Below, piece after piece: positions 46,378 through 54,985 of a stretch of 64,000 bases of DNA. Location of the stretch: assembly GCF_022549225.1 (NCBI RefSeq), contig NZ_JAKZFD010000010.1, positions 1-64,000 on the forward strand, read 5' to 3'. This DNA comes from Pelomonas sp. CA6. GTDB taxonomy: Bacteria > Pseudomonadota > Gammaproteobacteria > Burkholderiales > Burkholderiaceae_C. Position numbers and translations under genes: made by a program. How positions within the stretch are numbered: the first letter of the stretch is position 1; every line of letters starts with the position of its first letter. A model generated the notes under the pieces. It ran no database searches and was not told where the DNA came from. It saw nothing but the letters and a program-made list of their open reading frames with translations.

Positions 46378-47094
46378 ATGAACGCTCCCTCGTCGCGTCC
46401 GCCGATCCAAGATCCCCGCCAGGTGCCGGTGACCGGGCTGGACACCCATCTGCCACCGGTGCCGGCGCAGCGCCTGCAGGCCCAGGCGCTGCGCGAGCGC
46501 TTCGCGGCGGGCGCGGACTTCCAGCCCGAATGGGCCGGCGACGGCGGGCTGCTCAACGGCGCCCGTGCGCCGGCCGCCGCCGCGGTGCTGGTGCCGCTGG
46601 TGCAGCGCGACGCCGGCTTGAGCGTGTTGCTGACCCAGCGCACCGCGCATCTGCGCGACCATGCCGGGCAGATCAGCTTCCCGGGCGGCCGCAGCGAACC
46701 CGAGGACCTCTCGCCCGAGGCCACCGCGCTGCGCGAGGCCCAGGAAGAAATCGGCCTGACGCCGCGGCATGTCGAACTCATCGGCCGGCTGCCGGTCTAC
46801 CGCACCGTCACCGCCTTCGACGTGACCCCGGTGGTCGCGCTGGTGCAACCGGACTTCCAACTGGCGCTGGATGCCTTCGAGGTGGCCGAGGCCTTCGAGG
46901 TGCCGCTGGCCTTTCTGATGGACCCGGCGAACCATCGCCGTCACACCGTGGCCTGGGGCGGCGGGGAGCGCCAGTTCCTGTCCATGCCGTGGACGGGGAC
47001 AGGTCTTGCCCCGTCCGATGGTCCGCGCGAGTATTTCATTTGGGGGGCGACGGCCGCGATGCTGCGCAACCTCTATCGTTTTCTCTCTGCGTAG
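46378..47094 (+). CDS. Nudix CoA pyrophosphatase (NudL-like)
   Basis: 238 aa. Nudix box GGRSEPEDLSPEATALREAQEEIG near residues 103-124. The upstream LLTQRTAHLRDHAGQISFPGG is the extra UPF0035 signature that marks CoA pyrophosphatases. It would cleave CoA to 4'-phosphopantetheine and 3',5'-ADP with Mg2+. Its C-terminus FIWGATAAMLRNLYRFL is also typical. Confidence 0.92.
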   Translation: MNAPSSRPPIQDPRQVPVTGLDTHLPPVPAQRLQAQALRERFAAGADFQPEWAGDGGLLNGARAPAAAAVLVPLVQRDAGLSVLLTQRTAHLRDHAGQISFPGGRSEPEDLSPEATALREAQEEIGLTPRHVELIGRLPVYRTVTAFDVTPVVALVQPDFQLALDAFEVAEAFEVPLAFLMDPANHRRHTVAWGGGERQFLSMPWTGTGLAPSDGPREYFIWGATAAMLRNLYRFLSA

Positions 47095-47145
47095 CGCCTG
47101 TCCGGCGGGCTTGCAGGGCCCCCGCTCCCGCTATCATCCCGGGCC

Positions 47146-48135
47146 ATGAACTTCTTCGCCGTCTTGTTCGCGCTGCTGTGCGAGCAGCTCAAGCCCTTGC
47201 GGCATGGCAATCCGGTGCACCAGGGCATGATCAACTGGGTGCGCTGGACCGGCCGCAACTTCGATGCCGGCCGCGAGCATCATGCGACGGTGGTCTGGTG
47301 CATCACCGTGCTGGGGCCGGCCGTTGCCGTGGCGCTGATCTATGCCGGCGTGCGCCATTTCAGCCTGCTGCTGGCGCTGGCGCTGGACGTGCTGGTGCTC
47401 TACCTGACACTGGGCTTCCGCCAGTTCAGCCATTACTTCACCGACATCCGCGATGCGCTGGAGCGTGCCGACGAGAGCGAGGCGCGCCGCCTGCTCGCCG
47501 AGTGGCGCCATCTGGACGCCAGCGAGCTGCCGCGCACCGAGCTGTTGCGCCATGTGCTGGAGCACTCGCTGCTGGCGGCGCACCGCCATGTGTTCGGCGT
47601 CTTCTTCTGGTTCGTGCTGCTGTCCACGCTGGGCCTGGGGCCGGCCGGCGCGGTGCTCTACCGCATGGCAGAGTTCGCCAGCCGCTACTGGGCCTTCAAG
47701 AGCCGCACGCTGGATGCGCCGACCAATGAGCGGCTGATGCAGCTGTCGCGCCGCGTCTTCGGCTGGATCGACCATGTGCCGGCCCGGCTCACCGCGGCGG
47801 GCTTTGCCATCGTCGGCAACTTCGAGGAAGCCGTCGGCAGCTGGCGCCGCCATGCCAGGCTGTGGGCCCATGAGAACGAAGGCGTGATCCTCGCCGCCGC
47901 CGCGGGCGCGGTGGGCGTGCAACTGGGCGGATCGGCGGCGCCGGGCGTGACCCCGGACCGCAGCAAGACCTTCGAGGCCGGTGGCGACGCCGAAGCCACC
48001 CAGGCCGAGGGCTCCACCGCGGGCCAGCCGCCGCAACTGGGCCACTTGCAGAGCGTGGTCGGCTTGGTCTGGCGCTCGGTCGTGCTGTGGATGATGCTGC
48101 TGGCGTTGATGACCTTGGCGAACTTGGTCGGCTGA
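47146..48135 (+). CDS. CobD/CbiB-family integral membrane protein
   Basis: 329 aa with about four membrane helices. LYLTLGFRQFSHYFTDIRDALERAD and AAHRHVFGVFFWFVLLSTLGLGPAGAVLYRMAEF match the CobD/CbiB family, but no other cobalamin genes are near. Betaproteobacterial members often sit alone and are annotated only as 'CobD/CbiB family'; a role in cobinamide synthesis is therefore uncertain. TATCAT ends 8 nt before the start codon, suggesting a very short leader. Confidence 0.85.
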   Translation: MNFFAVLFALLCEQLKPLRHGNPVHQGMINWVRWTGRNFDAGREHHATVVWCITVLGPAVAVALIYAGVRHFSLLLALALDVLVLYLTLGFRQFSHYFTDIRDALERADESEARRLLAEWRHLDASELPRTELLRHVLEHSLLAAHRHVFGVFFWFVLLSTLGLGPAGAVLYRMAEFASRYWAFKSRTLDAPTNERLMQLSRRVFGWIDHVPARLTAAGFAIVGNFEEAVGSWRRHARLWAHENEGVILAAAAGAVGVQLGGSAAPGVTPDRSKTFEAGGDAEATQAEGSTAGQPPQLGHLQSVVGLVWRSVVLWMMLLALMTLANLVG

Positions 48136-48173
48136 ATTTGTTGGCTCTCCCGGGGAGCATGGTGCCCCCCGCC

Positions 48174-48535
48174 CAAGGAGTACCTTGGGCCGCCCCCCAT
48201 GGGGGGCGGCGATACGGGTGGCATTCAGCCACCCGTATCGCCAAGCGGGCCGGCTTGGGGCGGCCCGGCACCGGCCCCTGGAATACCCCCTCGTCCAGGG
48301 AGTACCCTGGCCGGTCCCCCGAGGGGACGCCGATACGGGCGGCATTCAGCCACCCGTATCGCCAGGCGGGCCGGCTTGGGGCGGCCCGGCGCTTGGCCCT
48401 GGAATACACCCCCTCGTCCAGGGAGTACCCTGGCCGGTCCCCCGAGGGGACGGCGATGCTCGCGGGGGTGCCCCCGCTCGCACATCGCCAAGCGGGCCAG
48501 CTTGGGGCGGCCCGGCGCTCGGCCCCAAATACAGT
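48174..48535. repeat. Three tandem ~122-bp hairpin-rich repeats
   Basis: Units begin at 48174, 48296 and 48419 (periods 122 and 123 bp). Each has the same order of inverted repeats: CCAGGG-agta-CCCTGG (CCAAGG/CCTTGG in unit 1), a GTCCCC/GGGGAC-type stem, a long stem of ~15 bp, and CGGGCCG/CGGCCCG around GCTTGGGG. The long stem is GGCGATACGGGTGGC paired with AGCCACCCGTATCGCC in unit 1, nearly the same in unit 2, but replaced by an unrelated self-complementary sequence (GGCGATG...CATCGCC around CGGGGG/CCCCCG) in unit 3. Fold is conserved while sequence is not. Confidence 0.85.
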
Positions 48536-48710
48536 CTCTGCTCGCGGCGAAATTGGCAGGCGTCTCGGCAAGAGGCCCGATGTGGAGTCGAGCCGTACTC
48601 GGCGAGCGACTTAAAGCCTGAGCGGTGGCGTTGCCCCGCTGGTCGTCGGGCCGGCACTCAGTGCCCAGCGCGGGTCTCGGTCAAATCGCATTCAGGCCCT
48701 CCTTTTGGTG

Positions 48711-48736
48711 ACTTTTCCTGGGCCCGCAGGAAAAGT
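48711..48736. repeat. Perfect 10-bp hairpin of dispersed-repeat type
   Basis: ACTTTTCCTG-ggcccg-CAGGAAAAGT. The surrounding sequence would encode a short FGDFSWARRKSYPAAG-like peptide that I have often seen as tiny 'hypothetical protein' calls in Burkholderiales, which suggests a dispersed non-coding element rather than a gene. Confidence 0.55.
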
Positions 48737-48785
48737 TACCCGGCTGCCGGGCCGGGACCCGGCGGGCTCTGCGCCCCGCGCAAAA

Positions 48786-48813
48786 CCCAATAAACCCAAA
48801 ACCCCGAAAACCC
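48786..48813 (-). other. G-quadruplex-like tract in the 3' region of the SDR transcript
   Basis: On the minus strand there are four G-runs of 3, 4, 3 and 3 separated by loops of 5, 4 and 6 nt. It lies 22-49 nt past the SDR stop, so it would be in the 3' untranslated RNA of that gene. Confidence 0.5.
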
Positions 48814-48834
48814 AAAGAACCAAAAAACAAACAC

Positions 48835-49605
48835 TCAATCCCTTACATCCCCCACCACCACCTCCCCGAAATCCTCCCGCGCCAGAAAGCGCAACACCCG
48901 CTCCGCCGTGTCCTCGGCGGACACCAGCTGCCCCTGGCTTTTGAAATCGGCAAAGCGCTGCCGATCGGGGAAGCCCGCCGGGTCGCCGCTGCGCAGCTGG
49001 ACCTGCATCTGGGTGTCGATGATGCCGGGGGCCAGTGAGACGATGCGCGCCGCGTTCAGGCCCTGCGCGCGCTTGTGCGCTTCGTCCAGCGCCATCGCGC
49101 GCGACAGGTGGTCCATGCCCGCCTTGGCGGCGCAGTAGGGCGCGCTGCCGGCCATGGCGCGCCGCCCCAGGCCGGAGGAGATGTTGAGGATGCGCCGCCG
49201 CGCCGGGCTCGCGCGCGTGGCGTCGAGGAAGGCCGCGCTGAGCAGCAGCGTGGCCTCCAGCCCCGCGCGCAGCGCGGCGGACAGCTGCGGCAGCGGCACG
49301 CCTTCCACCGGCCCCGGCGGCGTGACCACGCCGGCGTTGTTGATCAGGGTCAGGTCTTGCCAGGCTTCGTCGCCATGCTGGGCCAGCCAGCCGGACAGGC
49401 GCTCGGCCACCGGCAGCGGGTCGGCCAGATCGGCCTGCCACTGCCCCAGGCGCAGCGTGGCGCCCTGCGCGGCGGCAAAGGCGTCCAGCGCGGCGCTGCG
49501 GCCGCGTGCGATGCCCAGCACTTGGTGGCCCTGGGCCAGCAACTGCCGCGCCAGGGCCTCGCCCAGGCCGCGCGAGCTGCCGGTGATGATGGTGAAATGC
49601 TTCAT
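48835..49605 (-). CDS. Short-chain dehydrogenase/reductase (benzil reductase-like)
   Basis: 256 aa from the ATG at 49605, with GAGGA 7 nt upstream; it overlaps the upstream gene's stop (ATGA). Cofactor motif TGSSRGLG (residues 8-15), NNAG at 89-92, catalytic Ser143/144, Tyr157 and Lys161 in SAPYCAAKAGMDHL. MKHFTIITGSSRGLGEALA is close to the group annotated as (S)-benzoin-forming benzil reductase/sepiapterin-reductase-like. NADPH-dependent carbonyl reduction is expected; the natural substrate is unknown. Confidence 0.9.
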   Translation of the reverse strand: MKHFTIITGSSRGLGEALARQLLAQGHQVLGIARGRSAALDAFAAAQGATLRLGQWQADLADPLPVAERLSGWLAQHGDEAWQDLTLINNAGVVTPPGPVEGVPLPQLSAALRAGLEATLLLSAAFLDATRASPARRRILNISSGLGRRAMAGSAPYCAAKAGMDHLSRAMALDEAHKRAQGLNAARIVSLAPGIIDTQMQVQLRSGDPAGFPDRQRFADFKSQGQLVSAEDTAERVLRFLAREDFGEVVVGDVRD

Positions 49606-50312
49606 GAAGGGTCCTCGTTCGACGGTAGGTCCAGGAAGTCCGGCGCGCTGTTCAGCCGCAGCGCCGCGGCTCCCAGCAGCGCGGGCAGGCCCAGTTCGCA
49701 GGCATGCAGCATCAGCCGTGGCGCCTGCAGCTCGGGCGGCGCGTAGAGGGCGTCGCCGAGGATGGGGTGGCCGATCGCCATCAGGTGCACGCGCAGCTGG
49801 TGGGAGCGCCCGGTCACGGGTTCCAGCTCGACATGGCTGAGGTCGCGCCGGGCGTCGTAGCGGAGCAGGCGCACGCGGGTCAGGCTGGGTTTGCCGCGCT
49901 GCGGGTCCACCATCTGGCGCGGGCGGTTGGGCCAGTCGGCGATCAGCGGCAGCGCGATCTCCTGCCGCGGCTCGCGCAGCCGGCCGTGCACCAGGGCCTG
50001 GTAGCGCTTGTGCACCTGGCGCGCCGCAAAGGCCAGGCTGAGCGCCCGCTGCATGGCCTCGCCGCGCGCGAACACCAACAGGCCGGAGGTGGCCTGATCC
50101 AGGCGGTGCACGACGAGCGCGTCCGGCGCGCGACCGCGCACGCGCAACCATGCGCAGTCCTGCTTGTCCTCGCCGCGCCCGGGCACCGACAGCAGGCCCG
50201 CGGGCTTGTCGACGACGATGCGCTGCTCGTCCTCGTGCAACCAGCGCAGCGCGGGCGCGGCCGGGCCGTTCGGCAGGGGCGGAGCAGGGGAGGCGAGGGC
50301 GTTGGCCGGCAT
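49602..50312 (-). CDS. RluA-family pseudouridine synthase
   Basis: 236 aa from the ATG at 50312. Catalytic Asp72 in VVHRLDQATSGLLVFAR; VDKPAGLLSVPGRG before it and ELEPVTGRSHQLRVHL, GHPILGDALYA after it are RluA-family motifs. There is no S4 domain, so it resembles RluA (23S U746 and tRNA U32) more than RluC/RluD. Its stop overlaps the SDR start, so the two are translated together. Confidence 0.9.
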   Translation of the reverse strand: MPANALASPAPPLPNGPAAPALRWLHEDEQRIVVDKPAGLLSVPGRGEDKQDCAWLRVRGRAPDALVVHRLDQATSGLLVFARGEAMQRALSLAFAARQVHKRYQALVHGRLREPRQEIALPLIADWPNRPRQMVDPQRGKPSLTRVRLLRYDARRDLSHVELEPVTGRSHQLRVHLMAIGHPILGDALYAPPELQAPRLMLHACELGLPALLGAAALRLNSAPDFLDLPSNEDPS

Positions 50313-50402
50313 GCGCGCATTGTCGCGTGTGCCTAAAGGCAACGGTCCGGGGCGGCCCTTATCATCGCCAGCCACGCAGTCGAGCACAGCAAGGAGATGG
50401 CC

Positions 50403-51833
50403 ATGCGCCAGGACGACAAACCGGCAAATCCCGATTCCCCCGCGCGCCGTCGCTGGCTGGGCGGCCTGGGCGGGACCGCGGTGGGCGCGGCCTTGGCCGG
50501 CTGCGCCAGTGGCGGCGGGGCGATCAGCGCACCGATCGCGGCGGCCGGCAGCAAATCCGCGATGGGGCTGCGCGCCAATCCCATGGAGGAGGTGCGCTTC
50601 GCGGTGATCGGCGTCGGCCAGCGCGGCAGTTTCCTGGCGCAGACCCTGTGCCAGATCGAGGGCTGCCGCGTGGTTGCCATCGCCGATACCGACGCGCAGT
50701 CGATCGCCAGCACGCAGGCCCTGATCGCCAAGACCCAGCGCCCCCAGCCCGAGGTCATCACCGGCTCCAGCGGAGCCTGGGAACGCGTGCTGGACCGCCG
50801 CGACGTCGACGCGGTGGTCATCGCCACACCCTGGGAGCTGCACACCGCGATGGCAGTGGCGGCGATGCGCGCTGGCAAGCATGCCTTCATCGAGGTGCCC
50901 GCCGCGGTCACGCTGGACGAGGCCTGGCTGCTGGTGGACACCGCCGAGGCCACGCAGCGCCATTGCATGATGCTGGAGAACTGCTGCTACGGCCGCGAGG
51001 AGTTGATGCTGCTGAACATGGTGCGCCAGGGCCTGTTCGGCGAACTGCTGCATGCCGAGGGCGCCTATATCCACGACCTGCGCTGGCAGATGAAGGAGAT
51101 CCAGCGCGGCACCGGCTCCTGGCGCACGCTGTGGCATGCGCGGCGCAACGGCAACCTCTATCCCACCCACGGGCTGGGACCGATCGCGCAGTACTTCGGC
51201 ATCCACCGCGGCGACCGCTTCGAGTACCTGAACTCGCAGAGCTCGCCGTCGCGCGGCTTCGCTGCCTACGCGCGGCGCGAGTTCCCCGCCGACCATGCGC
51301 GCAACCGGCTGCCCTACATCAATGGCGACATCAACACCAGCCTGATCAAGTGCGCGTCGGGGCGCACCATCCTGCTGCAGCACGACACAAGCACGCCGCG
51401 GCCCTATTCGCGGCTCAACCAGGTCGTCGGCACGAATGGCAGCTTCGCGGGCTTCCCCGACCGCATCGCGCTGGAGACGCTGGACGGCAAGACGCTGATG
51501 CAGCGCTCGGGCAAGCGCGAGGCCTACCACGACTGGGACATGCGCATGGAGCCCTGGTTCGAGCGCTACGACCACCCGCTGTGGAAGCGCCTGGCGGCCG
51601 AGGCGCAGCGCAATGGCGGCCACGGCGGCATGGACTACCTGATGATGTGGCGCCTGGTCTACTGCCTGCGCCATGGCGAGGCGCTGGACCAGGACGTCTA
51701 CGACGCGGCGAGCTGGTCGGCGGTGTTTCCGCTGTCCTGCGATTCGGTGGCCGATCGCGGCAACGCCAAAGACTTCCCCGACTTCACGCGCGGACGCTGG
51801 AAGACCGCCAAGCCGCTTGCCGTGGTGGGCTGA
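50403..51833 (+). CDS. GH109-type Gfo/Idh/MocA oxidoreductase, Tat-exported lipoprotein
   Basis: 476 aa from the ATG at 50403, 6 nt after AAGGAG; the ATG at 50397 directly abuts that site and is less likely. The N-terminus has a twin-Arg motif (RRRWLGG) and a lipobox-like LAGC, so it is probably folded with its cofactor, exported by Tat and lipidated. NAD-binding [17 protein letters not shown], then [14 protein letters not shown] and [17 protein letters not shown], the latter highly typical of GH109 glycosidases that act through an oxidised intermediate on N-acetylgalactosamine. The next gene starts 9 bp later. Confidence 0.87.
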   Translation: MRQDDKPANPDSPARRRWLGGLGGTAVGAALAGCASGGGAISAPIAAAGSKSAMGLRANPMEEVRFAVIGVGQRGSFLAQTLCQIEGCRVVAIADTDAQSIASTQALIAKTQRPQPEVITGSSGAWERVLDRRDVDAVVIATPWELHTAMAVAAMRAGKHAFIEVPAAVTLDEAWLLVDTAEATQRHCMMLENCCYGREELMLLNMVRQGLFGELLHAEGAYIHDLRWQMKEIQRGTGSWRTLWHARRNGNLYPTHGLGPIAQYFGIHRGDRFEYLNSQSSPSRGFAAYARREFPADHARNRLPYINGDINTSLIKCASGRTILLQHDTSTPRPYSRLNQVVGTNGSFAGFPDRIALETLDGKTLMQRSGKREAYHDWDMRMEPWFERYDHPLWKRLAAEAQRNGGHGGMDYLMMWRLVYCLRHGEALDQDVYDAASWSAVFPLSCDSVADRGNAKDFPDFTRGRWKTAKPLAVVG

Positions 51834-51842
51834 GCCCGCGCC

Positions 51843-53003
51843 ATGCTCACCGCGCTGGCCGTCGCCAACTACCGCTCGCTGCGCCAGCTGCGCCTGCCGC
51901 TGGGGCCGCTGACGCTGATCACCGGGGCCAACGGCAGCGGCAAGTCCAGCCTCTACCGGGCGCTGCGCCTGCTCGCCGATGCGGCGCAGAGCCGCGTCGT
52001 GCCGGCGCTGGCGCGCGAGGGCGGGCTGGAATCCACGCTGTGGGCCGGGCCCGAGCAGATCAGCGCCGCGATGCGCCGCGGCGAGCAGCCGGTGCAGGGC
52101 ACGGTGCGGCGCGAGCCGGTCAACCTCAAGCTGGGCTTCGCGGCCGAGGATTTCGGCTATGCGCTGGAGCTGGGCCTGCCGCAGCCGAGCAACTCCATGT
52201 TCGGGCGCGACCCGCAGATCAAGCGCGAGGCGATCTGGTCCGGCCCGGTCTACCGGCCCGCCGCCGCACTGGTGGAGCGGCGCAACGCGCTGCTGGAGCT
52301 GCGCGAGGGGCGCAGCCTGCGCGCCCAGAGCGTGCCGCTGGCCTCCTTCGACAGCATGCTGACCGAGCTGCTGGACCCGGTGCGCGCGCCCGAGATGATC
52401 GCGCTGCGCGAACGCATGCGCGCCTGGCGCTTCTACGACCAGCTGCGCACCGACGCCGACGCGCCCGCGCGCCGGCCGCGCATCGGCACCGCGACGCCGG
52501 TGCTGGCGGCCGATGGCGCCGACCTGCCGGCGGCCTGGCAGACCCTGCGCGAGATCGGCGACGACGCGCTGCTGCAGCGCAGCCTGGACGATGCCTTTCC
52601 CGGCGCGTCCGTGCATATCCGGCCGGGCGACGCGGGCCTGTGCCTGGCGATGCAACAGCCGGGCCTGCTGCGCCCGCTGATGGCGGCCGAGCTGTCCGAC
52701 GGCACGCTGCGCTACCTGATGCTGCTGACCGCGCTGCTGAGCCCGCGGCCGCCCGAACTGCTGGTGCTCAACGAACCCGAGACCAGCCTGCACCCCGACC
52801 TGCTGCCGGCGCTGGGCCGGCTGATCGCGCGTGCCGCCGAACGCAGCCAGCTGATCGTCGTGACCCATGCCGCGCGCCTGGTGGCCACGCTGGAGCATGA
52901 GCCCAGCTGCACCAGCTGGCACCTGGAGAAGGAACTGGGCGAGACCCGGCTGCGCGGGCAGGACCTGGACAGCACGCCGCCCTGGCAGTGGCCGGCGCGC
53001 TGA
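51843..53003 (+). CDS. AAA-family ATPase (COG4637-like)
   Basis: 386 aa. ABC/SMC-type ATPase: Walker A ITGANGSGKSSLYRAL (residues ~26-41), signature-like LSDGTLRYLMLLTALLS, Walker B LLVLNEPETSLHPDLLPAL and the switch His in LIVVTHAARLVA. The middle ~200 residues are an insert without coiled-coil length. Such stand-alone ATPases are common, with unknown roles; some resemble OLD/AAA_21 proteins of defence systems, but no nuclease domain is present. It is probably co-transcribed with the GH109 gene. Confidence 0.85.
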   Translation: MLTALAVANYRSLRQLRLPLGPLTLITGANGSGKSSLYRALRLLADAAQSRVVPALAREGGLESTLWAGPEQISAAMRRGEQPVQGTVRREPVNLKLGFAAEDFGYALELGLPQPSNSMFGRDPQIKREAIWSGPVYRPAAALVERRNALLELREGRSLRAQSVPLASFDSMLTELLDPVRAPEMIALRERMRAWRFYDQLRTDADAPARRPRIGTATPVLAADGADLPAAWQTLREIGDDALLQRSLDDAFPGASVHIRPGDAGLCLAMQQPGLLRPLMAAELSDGTLRYLMLLTALLSPRPPELLVLNEPETSLHPDLLPALGRLIARAAERSQLIVVTHAARLVATLEHEPSCTSWHLEKELGETRLRGQDLDSTPPWQWPAR

Positions 53004-53049
53004 ACGGGCCGGGGACCGGACCGGGCAAGACCTGACCCCGCGGCGCGCG

Positions 53050-53083
53050 GATCAGTTTTGATCGGGCCGGGTCAGAACTGATC
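53050..53083. terminator. Inverted repeat between convergent genes
   Basis: GATCAGTTTTGA / TCAGAACTGATC, 11 of 12 bp paired with a 10-nt loop, between the AAA ATPase stop and the 3' end of the phosphatase gene, whose stop codon lies in the right arm. No long T-run, so it is a possible bidirectional terminator without a classic tail. Confidence 0.4.
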
Positions 53084-53566
53084 GATCCAGCCCGATTGCA
53101 GCGCCGACTGCGGATTGGAACCGGCGGCGCGCACCGCGGCCAGCGCCTGCTCGGCGGACAGGCCCAGGCGCTTGAGCACGCAGGCCGCCACCGTGCCGGT
53201 GCGACCCATGCCGGCGGTGCAGTGCAGCAGCGCGCGGTCGCCCAGGACCAGGCCGTGCGCGAGTTGTTCGACGCCCTGGCGGAAGGCCTGGGGGTCGCTG
53301 CCCAGCCCGAAGTCGCGCATCGGCAGGTGCATCCAGCGAAAGGGCAGCCGGCCCTCGGCGATCGCCTTGTGATACGCGGGCGAATGCTGGGCAACCTCTT
53401 CCAGCGGATTCAGGCAGACGACCAGGTTGAGCCGCTCCAGCCGCGCTTCGTCGAGGAAGCCGCCCCAGGATTCCAAGCGCCCGGGCATGGACTGCAACCA
53501 CAGGCGGCCGGGCGTGCCCGCGGGGAGTTCGAGTGATCGGAAGGCCATGCGCGGATTGTCGTTCAA
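53072..53566 (-). CDS. Dual-specificity/tyrosine phosphatase-like protein
   Basis: 164 aa; starts at 53566 or at the Met six codons later (53548). P-loop HCTAGMGRTG with Cys116 and Arg122, and the likely general acid Asp85 in LPMRDFGLGSD. Cytoplasmic, compact PTP fold, resembling the CDKN3/DSP-like bacterial group. Substrate unknown. Confidence 0.88.
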   Translation of the reverse strand: MNDNPRMAFRSLELPAGTPGRLWLQSMPGRLESWGGFLDEARLERLNLVVCLNPLEEVAQHSPAYHKAIAEGRLPFRWMHLPMRDFGLGSDPQAFRQGVEQLAHGLVLGDRALLHCTAGMGRTGTVAACVLKRLGLSAEQALAAVRAAGSNPQSALQSGWIDQF

Positions 53567-53722
53567 GCCCGCCCACCCGACCTTTGGTCAGGGGTGGCCG
53601 CGCGCGCGGGCGCATGCCGCGTCGCGCGACCGCGCAAGCGCGGCGCGGGACGGATGCATGGTTTATCTTGGCGGCTGGCCGGCGCGGCGGATTCGACAGA
53701 GGAGGGCGGGGTGGAGGTGGCG

Positions 53723-54985
53723 ATGAGCATGAAGGTGGCACCGGGCGGGCCGGGGCTGCGCCATCCGCGGCTGATGCTGCTGATGGTGTGCGCGCTGGCG
53801 CTGATGAGTACGGCCGGCGTCGCGCTGCCTTATCCCATCCTCGCGCCCATCTTCGTCGGCGGCCCGGTGGACGACTTCACGCATTGGGCCGGCCTGCCGG
53901 CGGAACTGCTGATGGGCGTGGCGCTGGCGGTCAATCCGGCGGGCATCCTGCTCGGCAGCCTGGTGGTTGCGCCGCTGTCCGACCGCTACGGCCGCCGCCG
54001 CGTGCTGACCATCACGCTCAGCGCCACGCTGCTGGGTTATGCGCTGAGCGCGCTGGCGCTGGCGCGGCGCGACTTCCCGCTGTTCGTGCTGTCGCGCTTC
54101 GTGACCGGGCTCACCGAGGGCAACGTGGCCGTGGTGCGCGCGCTGGTGGCGGACTGGCATCCGCAGCTGGAGCGCACACGCAGCTTCGCCTGGCTCAACG
54201 CCAGCCTCTACGGCGGCTGGCTGGTGGGGCCGCTGCTGGGCGGCCTGACCCTGCCCTGGGGCGAGCCGGTGCCCTTCCTCGCGGCGGCCGCGGTGCTGCT
54301 GCCCTGCCTGTGGCTGCTGTGGCAGGGCCTGCCCGACGACAGCCCGGCGCACCCGGTGCGCGGCGGGCTGTGGCGCGCGATGCGCGAGCAGCAGTCGCTG
54401 GGGTTGCTGGCGCAGGACGCGGTGCTGCGCCGGCTTGCCGTGCTGCAGGCGCTGTACACGCTGGGCGTGAATGCGCTGTACGAGTACGCGCCGCTGTGGA
54501 TGCTGCAACAGGCCGGGCTGGGCAGCCAGGGCATCGCCGGCATCACCGCGGGCCAGTGCGCGTCGATGACGCTGGCCAGCGTGCTCGCTGCTCGGCTGGG
54601 CAGCTCGCGCTCGCCGCTGCACCAGTCGGCGCGCTGGGCGCTGGTCTCGGCGCTGGGCATCGCCAGCCTGGCGCTGCTGCCCGGCGTGCCGGGGCTGGTG
54701 ATGGTGATGGCGCTGGGGCTGTCGCTGTCCTTTTACAACGCGCTGATGCCGGCCTGGATGTCGGAGCGCTTCGCCGCCCATGGGCAGGGGCGGGTGATGG
54801 GGCTGCTGACCACGGTGTTCTGCCTCTCCAACGTGGTGATGGCGCTGGTGGGCGGCCTGCTGGGCCAGCTGTCCGCGCGCTGGATCATGGCGCTGGGCGG
54901 CCTGTGCTGCATCGTCGCGGCGCTGGGCCTGCTGCGCTTCGCGCAGCGCGAGGCGCCGCTGGAGAAAGCTCAGGAGACGATGTAG
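53723..54985 (+). CDS. MFS transporter
   Basis: 420 aa from the ATG at 53723 (GGAGG upstream). Twelve predicted membrane helices, with the MFS loop 2-3 motif GSLVVAPLSDRYGRRRVLT and RFVTGLTEGNVAVVRALVADW in helix 4-5, which resembles TetA/Bcr-like drug:H+ antiporters. Cargo is unknown. Its last 16 bp overlap the convergent thioesterase gene. Confidence 0.88.
   Translation: MSMKVAPGGPGLRHPRLMLLMVCALALMSTAGVALPYPILAPIFVGGPVDDFTHWAGLPAELLMGVALAVNPAGILLGSLVVAPLSDRYGRRRVLTITLSATLLGYALSALALARRDFPLFVLSRFVTGLTEGNVAVVRALVADWHPQLERTRSFAWLNASLYGGWLVGPLLGGLTLPWGEPVPFLAAAAVLLPCLWLLWQGLPDDSPAHPVRGGLWRAMREQQSLGLLAQDAVLRRLAVLQALYTLGVNALYEYAPLWMLQQAGLGSQGIAGITAGQCASMTLASVLAARLGSSRSPLHQSARWALVSALGIASLALLPGVPGLVMVMALGLSLSFYNALMPAWMSERFAAHGQGRVMGLLTTVFCLSNVVMALVGGLLGQLSARWIMALGGLCCIVAALGLLRFAQREAPLEKAQETM

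Larger units (their letters stand above)
48136..48834. other. 699-bp non-coding stretch rich in stem-loops
   Basis: No convincing gene, although several ORFs are open in all frames. From left to right it holds three tandem ~122-bp units (48174-48535), a further hairpin (48711-48736) and an A/C-rich tract with evenly spaced C-runs (48786-48813). Composition differs from flanking genes. Two genes face into it, CobD/CbiB from the left and the SDR from the right. Confidence 0.7.

Noticed and set aside
47146-48135. Part of a cobalamin biosynthesis operon
   Set aside because: No other cob/cbi gene is adjacent; lone CobD/CbiB-family proteins are frequent in this group.
48174-48535. CRISPR array
   Set aside because: Units are ~122 bp, contiguous and internally palindromic, with no short identical repeats separated by unique spacers, and no cas genes are present.
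48185-48793. Overlapping ORFs with repeated GDTGGIQPPVSP-like peptides in the tandem repeat region
   Set aside because: The peptides only reflect the 122-bp DNA repeat read in several frames on both strands. Inverted repeats explain the sequence better than coding.
49602-52922. 1106-aa minus-strand ORF that ends in the RluA-family protein
   Set aside because: Only the last 236 codons (from the ATG at 50312) are real. The upstream part is antisense to the GH109 and ATPase genes.
51843-53003. Defence-system ATPase (OLD/Gabija-like)
   Set aside because: No TOPRIM or other nuclease domain, no helicase or partner effector nearby, and the neighbours are housekeeping genes.
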